Below, piece after piece: positions 34,079 through 39,988 of a DNA stretch of 39,988 nt (positions are counted from its first letter, which is position 1; each line of letters opens with the position of its first letter). The stretch lies in contig JAGWPW010000165.1 in NCBI GenBank assembly GCA_028870315.1, positions 1 through 39,988 on the forward strand. Direction: 5' to 3'. The stretch is from Sphingomonadales bacterium (GTDB taxonomy: Bacteria; Pseudomonadota; Alphaproteobacteria; Sphingomonadales; Sphingomonadaceae). The position numbers were made by a program, and so were the translations under genes. The notes beneath the pieces were generated by a model. That model was not told the DNA's origin. It did no database searches and saw nothing but the letters and a program-made list of their open reading frames with translations.

Positions 34079-34573
34079 CTAGGCGCGAAGGGTTAAGGTC
34101 GGACTAACCGCCGTCACCCGCCGCACGGACCCGGCGCCCGCCCATGCTCCAAGGGTGAGGACCGCGGCAAAGCGGCAGCCGTGCCGGCGCTCGTCGGTTC
34201 GAACGGCACGGCGCAGGCGGCGCATCCAGCCGCCCCGCCCGGCGCGCCCGAGCACGATACGCACACGCGGATCGGCACCGATCGCACCGATCATCGCGGC
34301 AAGATGCGTGGCATCGCCGGCGCGGCAACCGATATAGATACGGCAATCGGCGCCGGCCTGACGCAGGCACAGGCGAAGCGCCTGCGCGGCCCGCGTGGCA
34401 TTGCCCTCGGGCAACACCAGCACCGCGAAGCACTCGGCAACGCTCGACTGATCGACGCAACGCGCAGAACGAGGCCACAAATCGACGAACCGCGCCACCA
34501 GGGCCGCGAAACGGCCGCGCACCTTGACCGGCATGACCGGGTACAGCAGTCCCCCCAACGCCCTGCCGGACAC
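34079..34573 (-). CDS. Uncharacterised protein, possibly cotranscribed with the HerA-type gene
   Basis: 164 residues from a GTG at 34573. GAGGA sits 7 nt before it, a good ribosome-binding site and the main reason to accept the gene. Codon third positions are mostly G or C, as in real genes here. The middle, AVLVLPEGNATRAAQALRLC, followed by ADCRIYIGCRAGDATHLAAM and ADPRVRIVLG, has a strand-helix-strand rhythm like the start of a nucleotide-sugar transferase fold, but no diagnostic motif (such as DxD) is seen. Seven cysteines in a short protein are unusual. It stops 37 nt before the HerA-type gene on the same strand. A leader hairpin at 34602-34624 (8-bp stem CGGACCCG/CGGGTCCG) precedes it. 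It could still be a chance ORF. Confidence 0.5.
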   Translation of the reverse strand: MSGRALGGLLYPVMPVKVRGRFAALVARFVDLWPRSARCVDQSSVAECFAVLVLPEGNATRAAQALRLCLRQAGADCRIYIGCRAGDATHLAAMIGAIGADPRVRIVLGRAGRGGWMRRLRRAVRTDERRHGCRFAAVLTLGAWAGAGSVRRVTAVSPTLTLRA

Positions 34574-34762
34574 GTGCTATTCCTCAATGACCCCGCCCGC
34601 GCGGACCCGACGCTGCCGGGTCCGAGAACTTCGGATCGGCGCTGCGGCGTCGGGATTGCCGCGTTTTGCACGTCACCGGGCAGTCCCCCGGCTTGGGCAC
34701 GCGCTAGCCGGCGGTCTCTCGCGAAGCCGTCAAGGATTTCCCTCAATTTTTTGACAATGCGT

Positions 34763-34824
34763 GCGCCGCTCCGGTCCCCGGCGGCGCCCGCACACGGCAC
34801 GAGCGATCGCCCGCAACGTGCCGT
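34763..34824 (-). terminator. Hairpins downstream of rpoH (possible terminator); 34,574-34,847 otherwise empty
   Basis: Two stems lie after the rpoH stop. GCGCCGC (34763-34769) pairs with GCGGCGC (34781-34787), and ACGGCACG (34794-34801) pairs with CGTGCCGT (34817-34824). On the minus strand the first is followed by CATTGTCAAAAAATTG, which lacks a T-run. TTGACG at 34733-34728 on the minus strand may be the -35 of the next gene. Nothing else is visible in this gap. Confidence 0.4.
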
Positions 34825-34847
34825 TTCGCGCGTTTTGCAACGAAATC

Positions 34848-35753
34848 CTACGCCGCCGGCATCAGCAACCGCCGTTCGCCGGCGATCGTCTGCATCGCCT
34901 TTTGCAGCTTCTCGAAGGCGCGCACCTCGATCTGGCGGACCCGTTCGCGGCTGACGTGATATTCCTGGCTCAGCTCTTCGAGCGTGCGCGGGTTTTCGAC
35001 AAGACGGCGCTCGGTCAGGATCGCGCGCTCGCGCTCGTTGAGCCGGCCGAGCGCCTCGTTCAGCAGCGCGTGGCGCCAATGGGCTTCCTCGGCCTGCGCC
35101 ACGGTCTCGTCCTGGAGCGGGTTGTCGTCGGCAAGCACATCCTGCCACTGGCCCTCGCCATCCTCGCGCAGCGGCACGTTGAGGCTGGCATCGCCACCCA
35201 TCATCATCCGCCGGTTCATGTTGACGACTTCCTGCTCGGAGACGCCGAGATCATGCGCGATCTTGGCAAGATCCTCCGGACGCAGATCGGCGTCCTCATA
35301 GGCATCGAGGTTCTTCTTCATCCGGCGCAGGTTGAAGAACAGCTTCTTCTGCGCGGCGGTGGTGCCCATCTTGACCAGCGACCAGCTGCGCAGGATGAAT
35401 TCCTGGATGCTCGCCTTGATCCACCACATCGCATAGGTGGCGAGGCGGAAGCCGCGATCGGGCTCGAACTTCTTGACCCCCTGCATCAGCCCGATGTTGC
35501 CCTCGGAGATCAGCTCGGACACCGGCAGGCCATAGCCGCGATAGCCCATCGCGATCTTGGCGACGAGCCGCAGATGGCTGGTGACGAGCTGGCGCGCCGC
35601 CTCGGGGTCCTGATGTTCCTGATAGCGCTTGGCGAGCATGTATTCGGTCTCGGGCGAGAGCACCGGAAACTTCCTGATCTCGGCAAGGTAGCGATTGAGC
35701 CCGGCCTCGCTGCCGAGGCTGGGGATCGCGGGGAGGTTCGATTCCTTGGTCAC
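34848..35753 (-). CDS. rpoH: RNA polymerase heat-shock sigma factor RpoH
   Basis: 301 residues, the typical length. Region 2 is clear: LVTSHLRLVAKIAMGYRGYG, then GLMQGVKKFEPDRGFRLATYAMWWIKASIQEF in overlapping form. The RpoH box QKKLFFNLRRMKK directly follows region 2.4 and separates RpoH from RpoD. Region 4 is HVSRERVRQIEVRAFEKLQ. It directs transcription of chaperone and protease genes after heat or envelope stress. The start is a GTG at 35753 (MTKESNLP). It lies 78 bp after rluD on the same strand, with a small hairpin in between. Confidence 0.97.
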   Translation of the reverse strand: MTKESNLPAIPSLGSEAGLNRYLAEIRKFPVLSPETEYMLAKRYQEHQDPEAARQLVTSHLRLVAKIAMGYRGYGLPVSELISEGNIGLMQGVKKFEPDRGFRLATYAMWWIKASIQEFILRSWSLVKMGTTAAQKKLFFNLRRMKKNLDAYEDADLRPEDLAKIAHDLGVSEQEVVNMNRRMMMGGDASLNVPLREDGEGQWQDVLADDNPLQDETVAQAEEAHWRHALLNEALGRLNERERAILTERRLVENPRTLEELSQEYHVSRERVRQIEVRAFEKLQKAMQTIAGERRLLMPAA

Positions 35754-35776
35754 GGTCTCATCGTCCTTTGCCTGTC

Positions 35777-35796
35777 GTCGGCCCGGGTTCGCCGAC
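35777..35796 (-). other. Hairpin in the rpoH leader (rluD-rpoH spacer)
   Basis: GTCGGC at 35777-35782 pairs with GCCGAC at 35791-35796 around an 8-nt loop, 24 nt upstream of the rpoH start. It may end the rluD transcript partly, or be part of an rpoH leader structure. No T-run follows. The stem is short, so it could be incidental. Confidence 0.3.
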
Positions 35797-35831
35797 CCTT
35801 CATGGCATCGGCGGGGAAAGGCCGCGCATCG

Positions 35832-36815
35832 CTATGGGATGGCAATCTGCCGCCCTGATACCACATCAGCGTCGAACAGCGCCAATAGTTCCCGCATGTC
35901 GGCCGGCAGCGGGCTGGCGAAACGCAGATTGCGACCGGTGATCGGCTGGGTGAAACCCAGCGTCGCGGCGTGCAGCGCCTGCCGCGTAAAGCCGATGCCG
36001 GCAAGCGGCTTGAGCAAAGGCCCGCCTCTGCGTCCATAAAGCGTGTCCCCCAATAGCCCATGACCGATTGATGCCATATGAACGCGGATCTGGTGCGTTC
36101 TCCCGGTTTCGAGCCGGCATTCGACCAGCGCCGCCGCGCCCGGGCCGGACAGGCGTTCGAGCGTGCAGTACCGGGTCACCGCGCGCTTGCCGCGCCCATC
36201 GGCGAGCAGCGCCATCTTCTTGCGATTCACAGGCGAGCGGCCGATCGTCCCGGCCAGCGTGCCGTCTGCCGGGCGCGGATGGCCCTCGACCACCGCCAGA
36301 TAGGCGCGTTCCAGCGTATGCGCGGCGAACTGGCGGGCGAGCCCTTCATGCGCGGCATCGTTCTTGGCCGCGACGATCAGTCCCGAGGTGTCCTTGTCGA
36401 TGCGATGGACAATCCCCGGCCGCGCGACGCCGCCGATCCCCGAAAGCTGGCCTGCGCAGTGATGCAGCAGCGCATTGACCAGCGTGCCGGCGCGGTGGCC
36501 CGCGGCGGGATGGACGACGAGCCCCGCCGGCTTGTCGATGACGATTAGGTCGGCATCCTCATAGACCACAGCAAGCGCGATCGCTTCGGCTCCCGCCTCG
36601 GCGGGCAGCGGCGCGGGCTCGCGAATGGTGACGGAGGTGCCCGCGGCAACCTTCAGCGAGGGCTGGCGGGCGATGCGCCCGGCAAGGCTCACCCGGCCTT
36701 GCGCGATCAGCGCCTTGACCCGCTCGCGCGAGGCGCCGGCGGCATCGGCGAGCGCCTTGTCAAGGCGGCCCTCCGCACCGATTATCGCTTGCCTGATGAC
36801 CTCCCCTGCGGACAT
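35832..36815 (-). CDS. rluD: 23S rRNA pseudouridine synthase RluD-type
   Basis: 327 residues from the ATG at 36815, which puts 13 residues before the conserved GRLDKAL, as in Escherichia coli RluD. An S4 domain occupies residues about 14-75. The catalytic part begins VIDKPAGLVVHPAAGH, with the active-site motif HRIDKDTSG and GRTHQIRVHMASIGH. RluD forms the pseudouridines of 23S rRNA helix 69 and matters for ribosome assembly and termination. The S4-domain and RluD-like order ADADLIVIDKPAG supports RluD rather than RluC; the other RluA-family gene in this window is at 18523. It is divergent from the JAMM peptidase gene, with only 9 bp between start codons. Confidence 0.93.
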   Translation of the reverse strand: MSAGEVIRQAIIGAEGRLDKALADAAGASRERVKALIAQGRVSLAGRIARQPSLKVAAGTSVTIREPAPLPAEAGAEAIALAVVYEDADLIVIDKPAGLVVHPAAGHRAGTLVNALLHHCAGQLSGIGGVARPGIVHRIDKDTSGLIVAAKNDAAHEGLARQFAAHTLERAYLAVVEGHPRPADGTLAGTIGRSPVNRKKMALLADGRGKRAVTRYCTLERLSGPGAAALVECRLETGRTHQIRVHMASIGHGLLGDTLYGRRGGPLLKPLAGIGFTRQALHAATLGFTQPITGRNLRFASPLPADMRELLALFDADVVSGRQIAIP

Positions 36816-36824
36816 GGCGGCAAA

Positions 36825-37226
36825 ATGGCGATCGAAATCGCGGTGACAAGGGGCGTGATCGCCACACTGCTCGCCGAGGCGCGAGCCGCCGCCCCCGGCG
36901 AATGCTGCGGGCTGCTGCTTGGCGAGGGCGAACAGATCACCCGCTCGCTGCCTTGCGCCAATGTCCATCGCTCTCCCGAGCGGTTTTTCGAGATCGATCC
37001 GGCCGCCCTCGTCGCCGCGCATCGGACGGCGCGAAACGGCGGGCCACGGCTGCTTGGCTATTACCACTCGCATCCGCGCGGCGATCCGCGGCCTTCGGCC
37101 GAGGACAGGCGCAACGCCAGCGGCGACGGCCGGATCTGGGCGATCATCGCCACAGGGGCGGTGCGCTTCTATCGCGATGCCGATAGCGGCTTCGTCGCGC
37201 TCACCTGCCATCTTTGTGCGGAATGA
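36825..37226 (+). CDS. M67-family JAMM metallopeptidase (Mov34/MPN domain)
   Basis: 133 residues from the ATG at 36825. The JAMM zinc site is complete: Glu26 in PGECCGLLLGE, then HSHP (His81, His83), Ser91 and Asp94 in RGDPRPSAED. This small stand-alone form is common in sphingomonads and other bacteria. Relatives remove C-terminal extensions from sulfur-carrier (ubiquitin-like) proteins or cleave isopeptide-like bonds, but no sulfur-carrier gene is next to it. It starts 9 bp from the divergent rluD start, so any ribosome-binding site or promoter must overlap the other gene. No strong Shine-Dalgarno sequence is seen; the mRNA might be leaderless. Confidence 0.88.
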   Translation: MAIEIAVTRGVIATLLAEARAAAPGECCGLLLGEGEQITRSLPCANVHRSPERFFEIDPAALVAAHRTARNGGPRLLGYYHSHPRGDPRPSAEDRRNASGDGRIWAIIATGAVRFYRDADSGFVALTCHLCAE

Positions 37227-37342
37227 CCAGGGAGGGCGCCACTTTTCCTCGCCCGCGAAAATCGCCCGGCCTCAAGACGCCGATTGTTCCGGGCCAGCGA
37301 ATGTGACAAGCCAGAACGCGCCATTAAGGATAAGCTCCCGCG

Positions 37343-38011
37343 ATGAACGAAGCCGCCCCGATTTCCGCGCCCGAGCGTCTCGCCGCGCTCGATATCGCCA
37401 GCCAGCTGTGTTCGCGCCTGTGCCATGATCTGCTGAGCCCGGTCGGCGCGCTGTCGAACGGCCTTGAACTTCTCGCCGACGAGCGCGATCCCGAGATGCG
37501 CAAGCGCTGCTTCGAGCTGCTCGAACAGAGCGCGCGCGCCTCGGCCGACAAGCTCAAGTTCTTCCGCCTCGCTTTCGGCGCGGCCGGCGGCTTCGGCGAG
37601 GCGATCCCGGCAAGCGAGCCGCAAGCGCTCATCGCCGCGCTGCTGGGCAATGGCCGCATCGAGCTTGGCTGGAACATCGCGCCGGAAAGCCTTCCCAAGC
37701 CCGCGGTCAAGGTGCTGCTCAATTTCGCGCTGATCGCGATCGAGGCGCTGGTGCGCGGCGGGCGACTCGACATCGCGGTCGAACAGGCGGGCCGCACCTG
37801 CGAAATCGCGGTGCGCGCCGGCGGTCCGCGCATCGCCTTCGACGCCACCGTCGGCCGCGCGCTCGAAGGCGAACTGGTGCCGAGCGAGCTTTCCAGCCGC
37901 ACCGCGCCCGCCGCCATGCTGCATCAGCTTGCCACCGCGATCGGCGGGACGCTGCAATATGCCATGACCGGCGACGCGCTGGTGCTGGGGGCGATGCTGC
38001 CGGTCGGCTAG
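37343..38011 (+). CDS. chpT: Histidine phosphotransferase ChpT
   Basis: 222 residues. The phospho-accepting histidine is His28 in LCSRLCHDLLSPVGALSNGL, the exact ChpT pattern (HDL.SP..A..NGLEL). The second half is the degenerate ATPase-like domain expected for ChpT. In alphaproteobacteria ChpT carries phosphate from the hybrid kinase CckA to the response regulators CtrA and CpdR, which control the cell cycle, flagella and stress functions. No cckA, ctrA or cpdR is in the window, and no TTAA-N7-TTAA CtrA box was seen in its 116-bp upstream region. The amidase gene follows one base after its stop. Confidence 0.93.
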   Translation: MNEAAPISAPERLAALDIASQLCSRLCHDLLSPVGALSNGLELLADERDPEMRKRCFELLEQSARASADKLKFFRLAFGAAGGFGEAIPASEPQALIAALLGNGRIELGWNIAPESLPKPAVKVLLNFALIAIEALVRGGRLDIAVEQAGRTCEIAVRAGGPRIAFDATVGRALEGELVPSELSSRTAPAAMLHQLATAIGGTLQYAMTGDALVLGAMLPVG

Positions 38012-38012
38012 A

Positions 38013-38735
38013 ATGGCGCTGTCCGAACTCGTCCACCGCGAGCAGCCTTCCCCGAACCGGGACGAGCGGGCGCTGCCGGTCTCGATGGCGGTGCTGCATT
38101 ATACCGGCATGGAAAGCGCCGCGGCGGCGCTGGCGCGACTGACCGATCCCGACGCCAGGGTTTCGGCGCATTATCTGATCGACGAGGACGGCACCGTCAC
38201 CCGACTCGTGCCCGAGAGCAAGCGCGCCTGGCACGCCGGGCGCAGCTATTGGCGGGGGGTGACCGACATCAATTCGGCGAGCATCGGCATCGAGCTGGTC
38301 AATCCCGGCCATGAATGGGGCTATCGGCCGTTTCCCGATGCGCAGATGGCCGCGCTCCTGCCGCTGCTGGCCGACATCTGCTGGCGCCACCGTATCGAGC
38401 CCGCCAATGTCCTTGGCCATTCCGATGTCGCGCCCGCGCGCCGGCAGGACCCGGGCGAGCTGTTTGACTGGGAATTGCTTGCCGATCTCGGGCTGGCGCT
38501 GGAAACGCCGCGTCCGCGCATCCGCCTGCTGCACGAGAACCCGGGCGCCTTCTTCCTCGCGCTCGAACGCTTCGGCTATGACATCCGCGACGGGCGCGCC
38601 GCGGTGCGCGCCTTCCAGCGCCGCTTCCGCCCGCGGATCATCGATGGCGAGGTCGATGGCGAATGCGGCGCGCTGCTCTTCGAGCTGCTCGTCGCGCGCG
38701 ATGACTTGGAGGATGGCGGCGAGCGTGCTAGCTGA
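38013..38735 (+). CDS. N-acetylmuramoyl-L-alanine amidase (AmpD/amidase-2 type) with C-terminal peptidoglycan-binding region
   Basis: 240 residues. The amidase-2 domain has the zinc histidine His29 in AVLHYTG, then SAHYLIDEDG, RAWHAGRSYW, IGIELVNPG, and the second zinc site GHSDVAPARRQDPG with His and Asp ten residues apart, as in AmpD. The end (FGYDIRDGRAAVRAFQRRFRP in overlapping pieces) is a peptidoglycan-binding-1 type helical domain. No signal peptide is present, so it works in the cytoplasm in cell-wall recycling, or is exported another way. It follows chpT by one base and is probably cotranscribed. The promoter of rnpB must lie inside its 3' end. Confidence 0.92.
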   Translation: MALSELVHREQPSPNRDERALPVSMAVLHYTGMESAAAALARLTDPDARVSAHYLIDEDGTVTRLVPESKRAWHAGRSYWRGVTDINSASIGIELVNPGHEWGYRPFPDAQMAALLPLLADICWRHRIEPANVLGHSDVAPARRQDPGELFDWELLADLGLALETPRPRIRLLHENPGAFFLALERFGYDIRDGRAAVRAFQRRFRPRIIDGEVDGECGALLFELLVARDDLEDGGERAS

Positions 38736-38740
38736 ACCGC

Positions 38741-39154
38741 GCCAGGGGGCCGGGCAGCCGCGTCAGAGCAATCTGCCGAGGAAAGTCCGGGCTCCACGAA
38801 GCAAGGGTGGCGGGTAACGCCCGCCGGGCCGGGTGGCCGGCTTTCGGGCCAGCCGCACGGTTCAGGGAAAGTGCCACAGAGAACAGACCGCCAAACGCGC
38901 CCCCGGGCGCGCGGCAAGGGTGAAACGGGGCGGCAAGAGCGCCCCGCGCGCGCCGGCAACGGCCGCGGCACGGCAAACCCCACCCGGAGCAAGACCGAAT
39001 AGGGATGGCGCGCCGCGCGAGCGGCAGGCGGGTTTCGCGCCGAGCTGTCCGGGTTGGTCGCTGGAGCACGGTGGCAACACCGCGCCGAGAGGAATGGCTG
39101 CCGATGCGGGGGGCAACCCCCGCGGAACAGAACCCGGCTTACAGGCCCCCTGGC
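38741..39154 (+). ncRNA. rnpB: RNase P RNA (catalytic subunit)
   Basis: About 414 nt. Helix P1 is GCCAGGGGGCC (38741-38751) with its exact complement GGCCCCCTGGC (39144-39154). The conserved core is present: GAGGAAAGTCCGGGC at 38778-38792, ACAGAGAACAGACCGCC near 38876, AAGGGTGAAAC at 38916-38926, GAGAGGAATGGCTGCC near 39089 and GAACCCGGCTTACAGG near 39130-39145. The RNA trims the 5' leader of tRNA precursors. It begins 6 nt after the amidase stop; the only promoter-like sequence, TTGGAG and TAGCTG 17 bp apart at 38706-38734, lies within the amidase gene. The ends are set by the P1 pairing. Protein-like frames inside it are artefacts. Confidence 0.97.
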
Positions 39155-39187
39155 ACCCGGCCTTTCAGATTTTGCACGCCGGCGTCA

Positions 39188-39904
39188 TCATTTGTTACCG
39201 CCCAGCTTCGTTTCGCTGATCCCGAGCAGTGCCGCGAGGCGCTGCCGTTCGGCGGGGGCGAGATCGGCGACGCGGCGCGGCGGCGGCAGATTCGCGGTGG
39301 CCTTCGCGATATCGGGGCCCATGCCCTGCAACGCCTGCATCATCGCCGGGATCATCGCGGTGACCCGGCTCATCACCGCGGGGTCGGTCTGGATGGTCAG
39401 CGCATTGGCGGCATAGGCGCTGCCGCTCGGGGTTTCGAGGAAATGCTCGATATCGCCGAGCTGGGCGGCGCTCAGGCGGGCGGCATAGGCCTCGGCCAGC
39501 CCCTCGCGCATGCTCGGCTCGAAATCGGCCATCACCGTGCTCATCCGCGCCAGCATCACCTGCGTCACCACCGCCACGCGCTGCGGATAGGCCGGATCGA
39601 GAATTGCCATTATCCCGGCGAGCGTCGTCTTGCCGAGTTTGCCGATCTTGTCCTGCGGCATGCCCGACATCGCCGCAAGGCTGGCGATCGGCGCCTGGCC
39701 CATGGTGTCCACCGTCTTGTCGACGATCCCGTCGAAGCTGCCCTTCATCATCCGCGCATAGGCGCCCGCGGGCAGCAGCCTTGCGGCGATCGCGCGGCCG
39801 AGCGCCAGCCGCGCGGGATCGGCCGCGGCGGGATCGGCAAAGGCCGGCGCGGCGGGCAGCAGGCCCAGAACCGCGAGCGTCATGAGCATTCTGCCCGCCT
39901 GCAT
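39188..39904 (-). CDS. Exported DUF2059-domain protein
   Basis: 238 residues. The signal peptide ends PAFADPAA. The middle contains the DUF2059 pattern of helices: PAYPQRVAVVTQVMLARMST, then LAEAYAARLSAAQLGDIEHF, then LETPSGSAYAANA. DUF2059 proteins are exported and their role is unknown. GAGGAGG ahead of the ATG at 39904 overlaps the stop of the gene before it, so the two are translated as one operon. It converges on rnpB, with 33 bp between. Confidence 0.85.
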   Translation of the reverse strand: MQAGRMLMTLAVLGLLPAAPAFADPAAADPARLALGRAIAARLLPAGAYARMMKGSFDGIVDKTVDTMGQAPIASLAAMSGMPQDKIGKLGKTTLAGIMAILDPAYPQRVAVVTQVMLARMSTVMADFEPSMREGLAEAYAARLSAAQLGDIEHFLETPSGSAYAANALTIQTDPAVMSRVTAMIPAMMQALQGMGPDIAKATANLPPPRRVADLAPAERQRLAALLGISETKLGGNK

Positions 39905-39917
39905 TGCCCGATCCTCC

Positions 39918-39988
39918 TCAGCGCCGACCGATGCTGTGATAGGTGAAACCCGCCGCGCGCACTTCGGCAGGATCGTAGATATTGCGCA
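39918..39988 (-). CDS. C-terminal end of a probable UDP-glucose 6-dehydrogenase (cut by window edge)
   Basis: The minus strand encodes RNIYDPAEVRAAGFTYHSIG followed by RR and a TGA stop at 39920-39918. This is the usual C-terminal signature of UDP-glucose/GDP-mannose dehydrogenases (D.RN.Y.P......GF.Y.SIGR), which make UDP-glucuronate for envelope polysaccharide. Only 22 residues are in view. Its stop overlaps the ribosome-binding site of the DUF2059 gene, so the two are probably in one operon. Confidence 0.75.
   Translation of the reverse strand, partial: RNIYDPAEVRAAGFTYHSIGRR

Noticed and set aside
32149..34107. Long plus-strand open frame opposite the HerA-type gene
   Set aside because: Shadow; the minus strand carries complete Walker A and B motifs.
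34181..34954. 257-codon plus-strand frame in the region between the HerA-type gene and rpoH
   Set aside because: It runs into the 3' end of rpoH on the other strand, has no ribosome-binding site and no domain. The minus-strand frame with GAGGA is more credible.
37227..37342. Possible CtrA binding box before chpT (CCATTAAGGATAAGC)
   Set aside because: Only one TTAA half is present; the second half at the required spacing is missing.
38833..39219. Protein-like frames inside the RNase P RNA region
   Set aside because: The conserved RNase P RNA core and P1 pairing explain this stretch; the frames have no ribosome-binding site or domain.

Overview
The window looks like a chromosomal segment of a GC-rich alphaproteobacterium, most likely a member of the Sphingomonadales. 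The sequence-level reasons are: a ChpT-type histidine phosphotransferase, an ATP12-type F1-ATPase assembly chaperone, an RpoH sigma factor with the RpoH box, a glycine-rich exported protein ending in a PEPxxWA-CTERM tail (typical of sphingomonads), a large TonB-dependent receptor, a 68-residue ribosomal protein S21, and high G+C throughout with one clear exception (about 11,450-12,500). No tRNA, rRNA, prophage, transposase or CRISPR array was seen. The one structural RNA gene is rnpB.

Layout. 1-250: start of recX (-), cut by the window edge. 395-2158: fatty acyl-AMP ligase (+). 2252-5168: a compact locus of two SDR oxidoreductases on outer, converging strands with an IclR regulator between them. 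Three copies of a TTCCA...TGGAA palindrome lie at the three promoter regions. 5376-9786: secreted polysaccharide deacetylase (-), M16 zinc peptidase (+) and a small exported protein (+). 9850-15405: rpsU, a membrane-anchored FKBP and gatC-gatA-gatB, all on the minus strand, with an AT-rich acyltransferase-3 gene wedged between gatA and gatB. 15715-18048: TonB receptor (+). 18116-21189: five tightly overlapping plus-strand genes (crcB, an RluA-family pseudouridine synthase, a HAD phosphatase, a small membrane protein, ATP12 chaperone). 21459-22460: glycine-rich PEPxxWA-CTERM protein with a strong terminator. 22564-23451: OmpA-family protein (-). 23600-27165: Mla-type lipid transport operon (-): permease with STAS domain, ATPase, MCE protein, lipoprotein. 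27259-32333: valS, queE and a MATE exporter (+). 32338-34573: HerA-type ATPase and a small uncharacterised gene (-). 34848-36815: rluD and rpoH (-). 36825-39154: JAMM peptidase, chpT, amidase and rnpB (+). 39188-39988: DUF2059 protein and the C-terminus of a probable UDP-glucose dehydrogenase (-).

Most of the window is conserved core genome: translation fidelity (gatCAB, valS, queE, rluD, rpsU, rnpB), envelope maintenance (Mla system, OmpA, amidase, deacetylase, TonB receptor) and regulation (rpoH, chpT). The least ordinary parts are: (a) the SDR/IclR locus, whose two oxidoreductase promoters share one geometry (TTGAC, then 28 bp to a TTCCA half-site, then 21 bp to a perfect 14-bp palindrome), which suggests a self-contained inducible catabolic switch; (b) the compositionally foreign acyltransferase inside the gat operon; and (c) a 99-bp palindromic element inserted in frame in valS, which adds 33 codons to valyl-tRNA synthetase.
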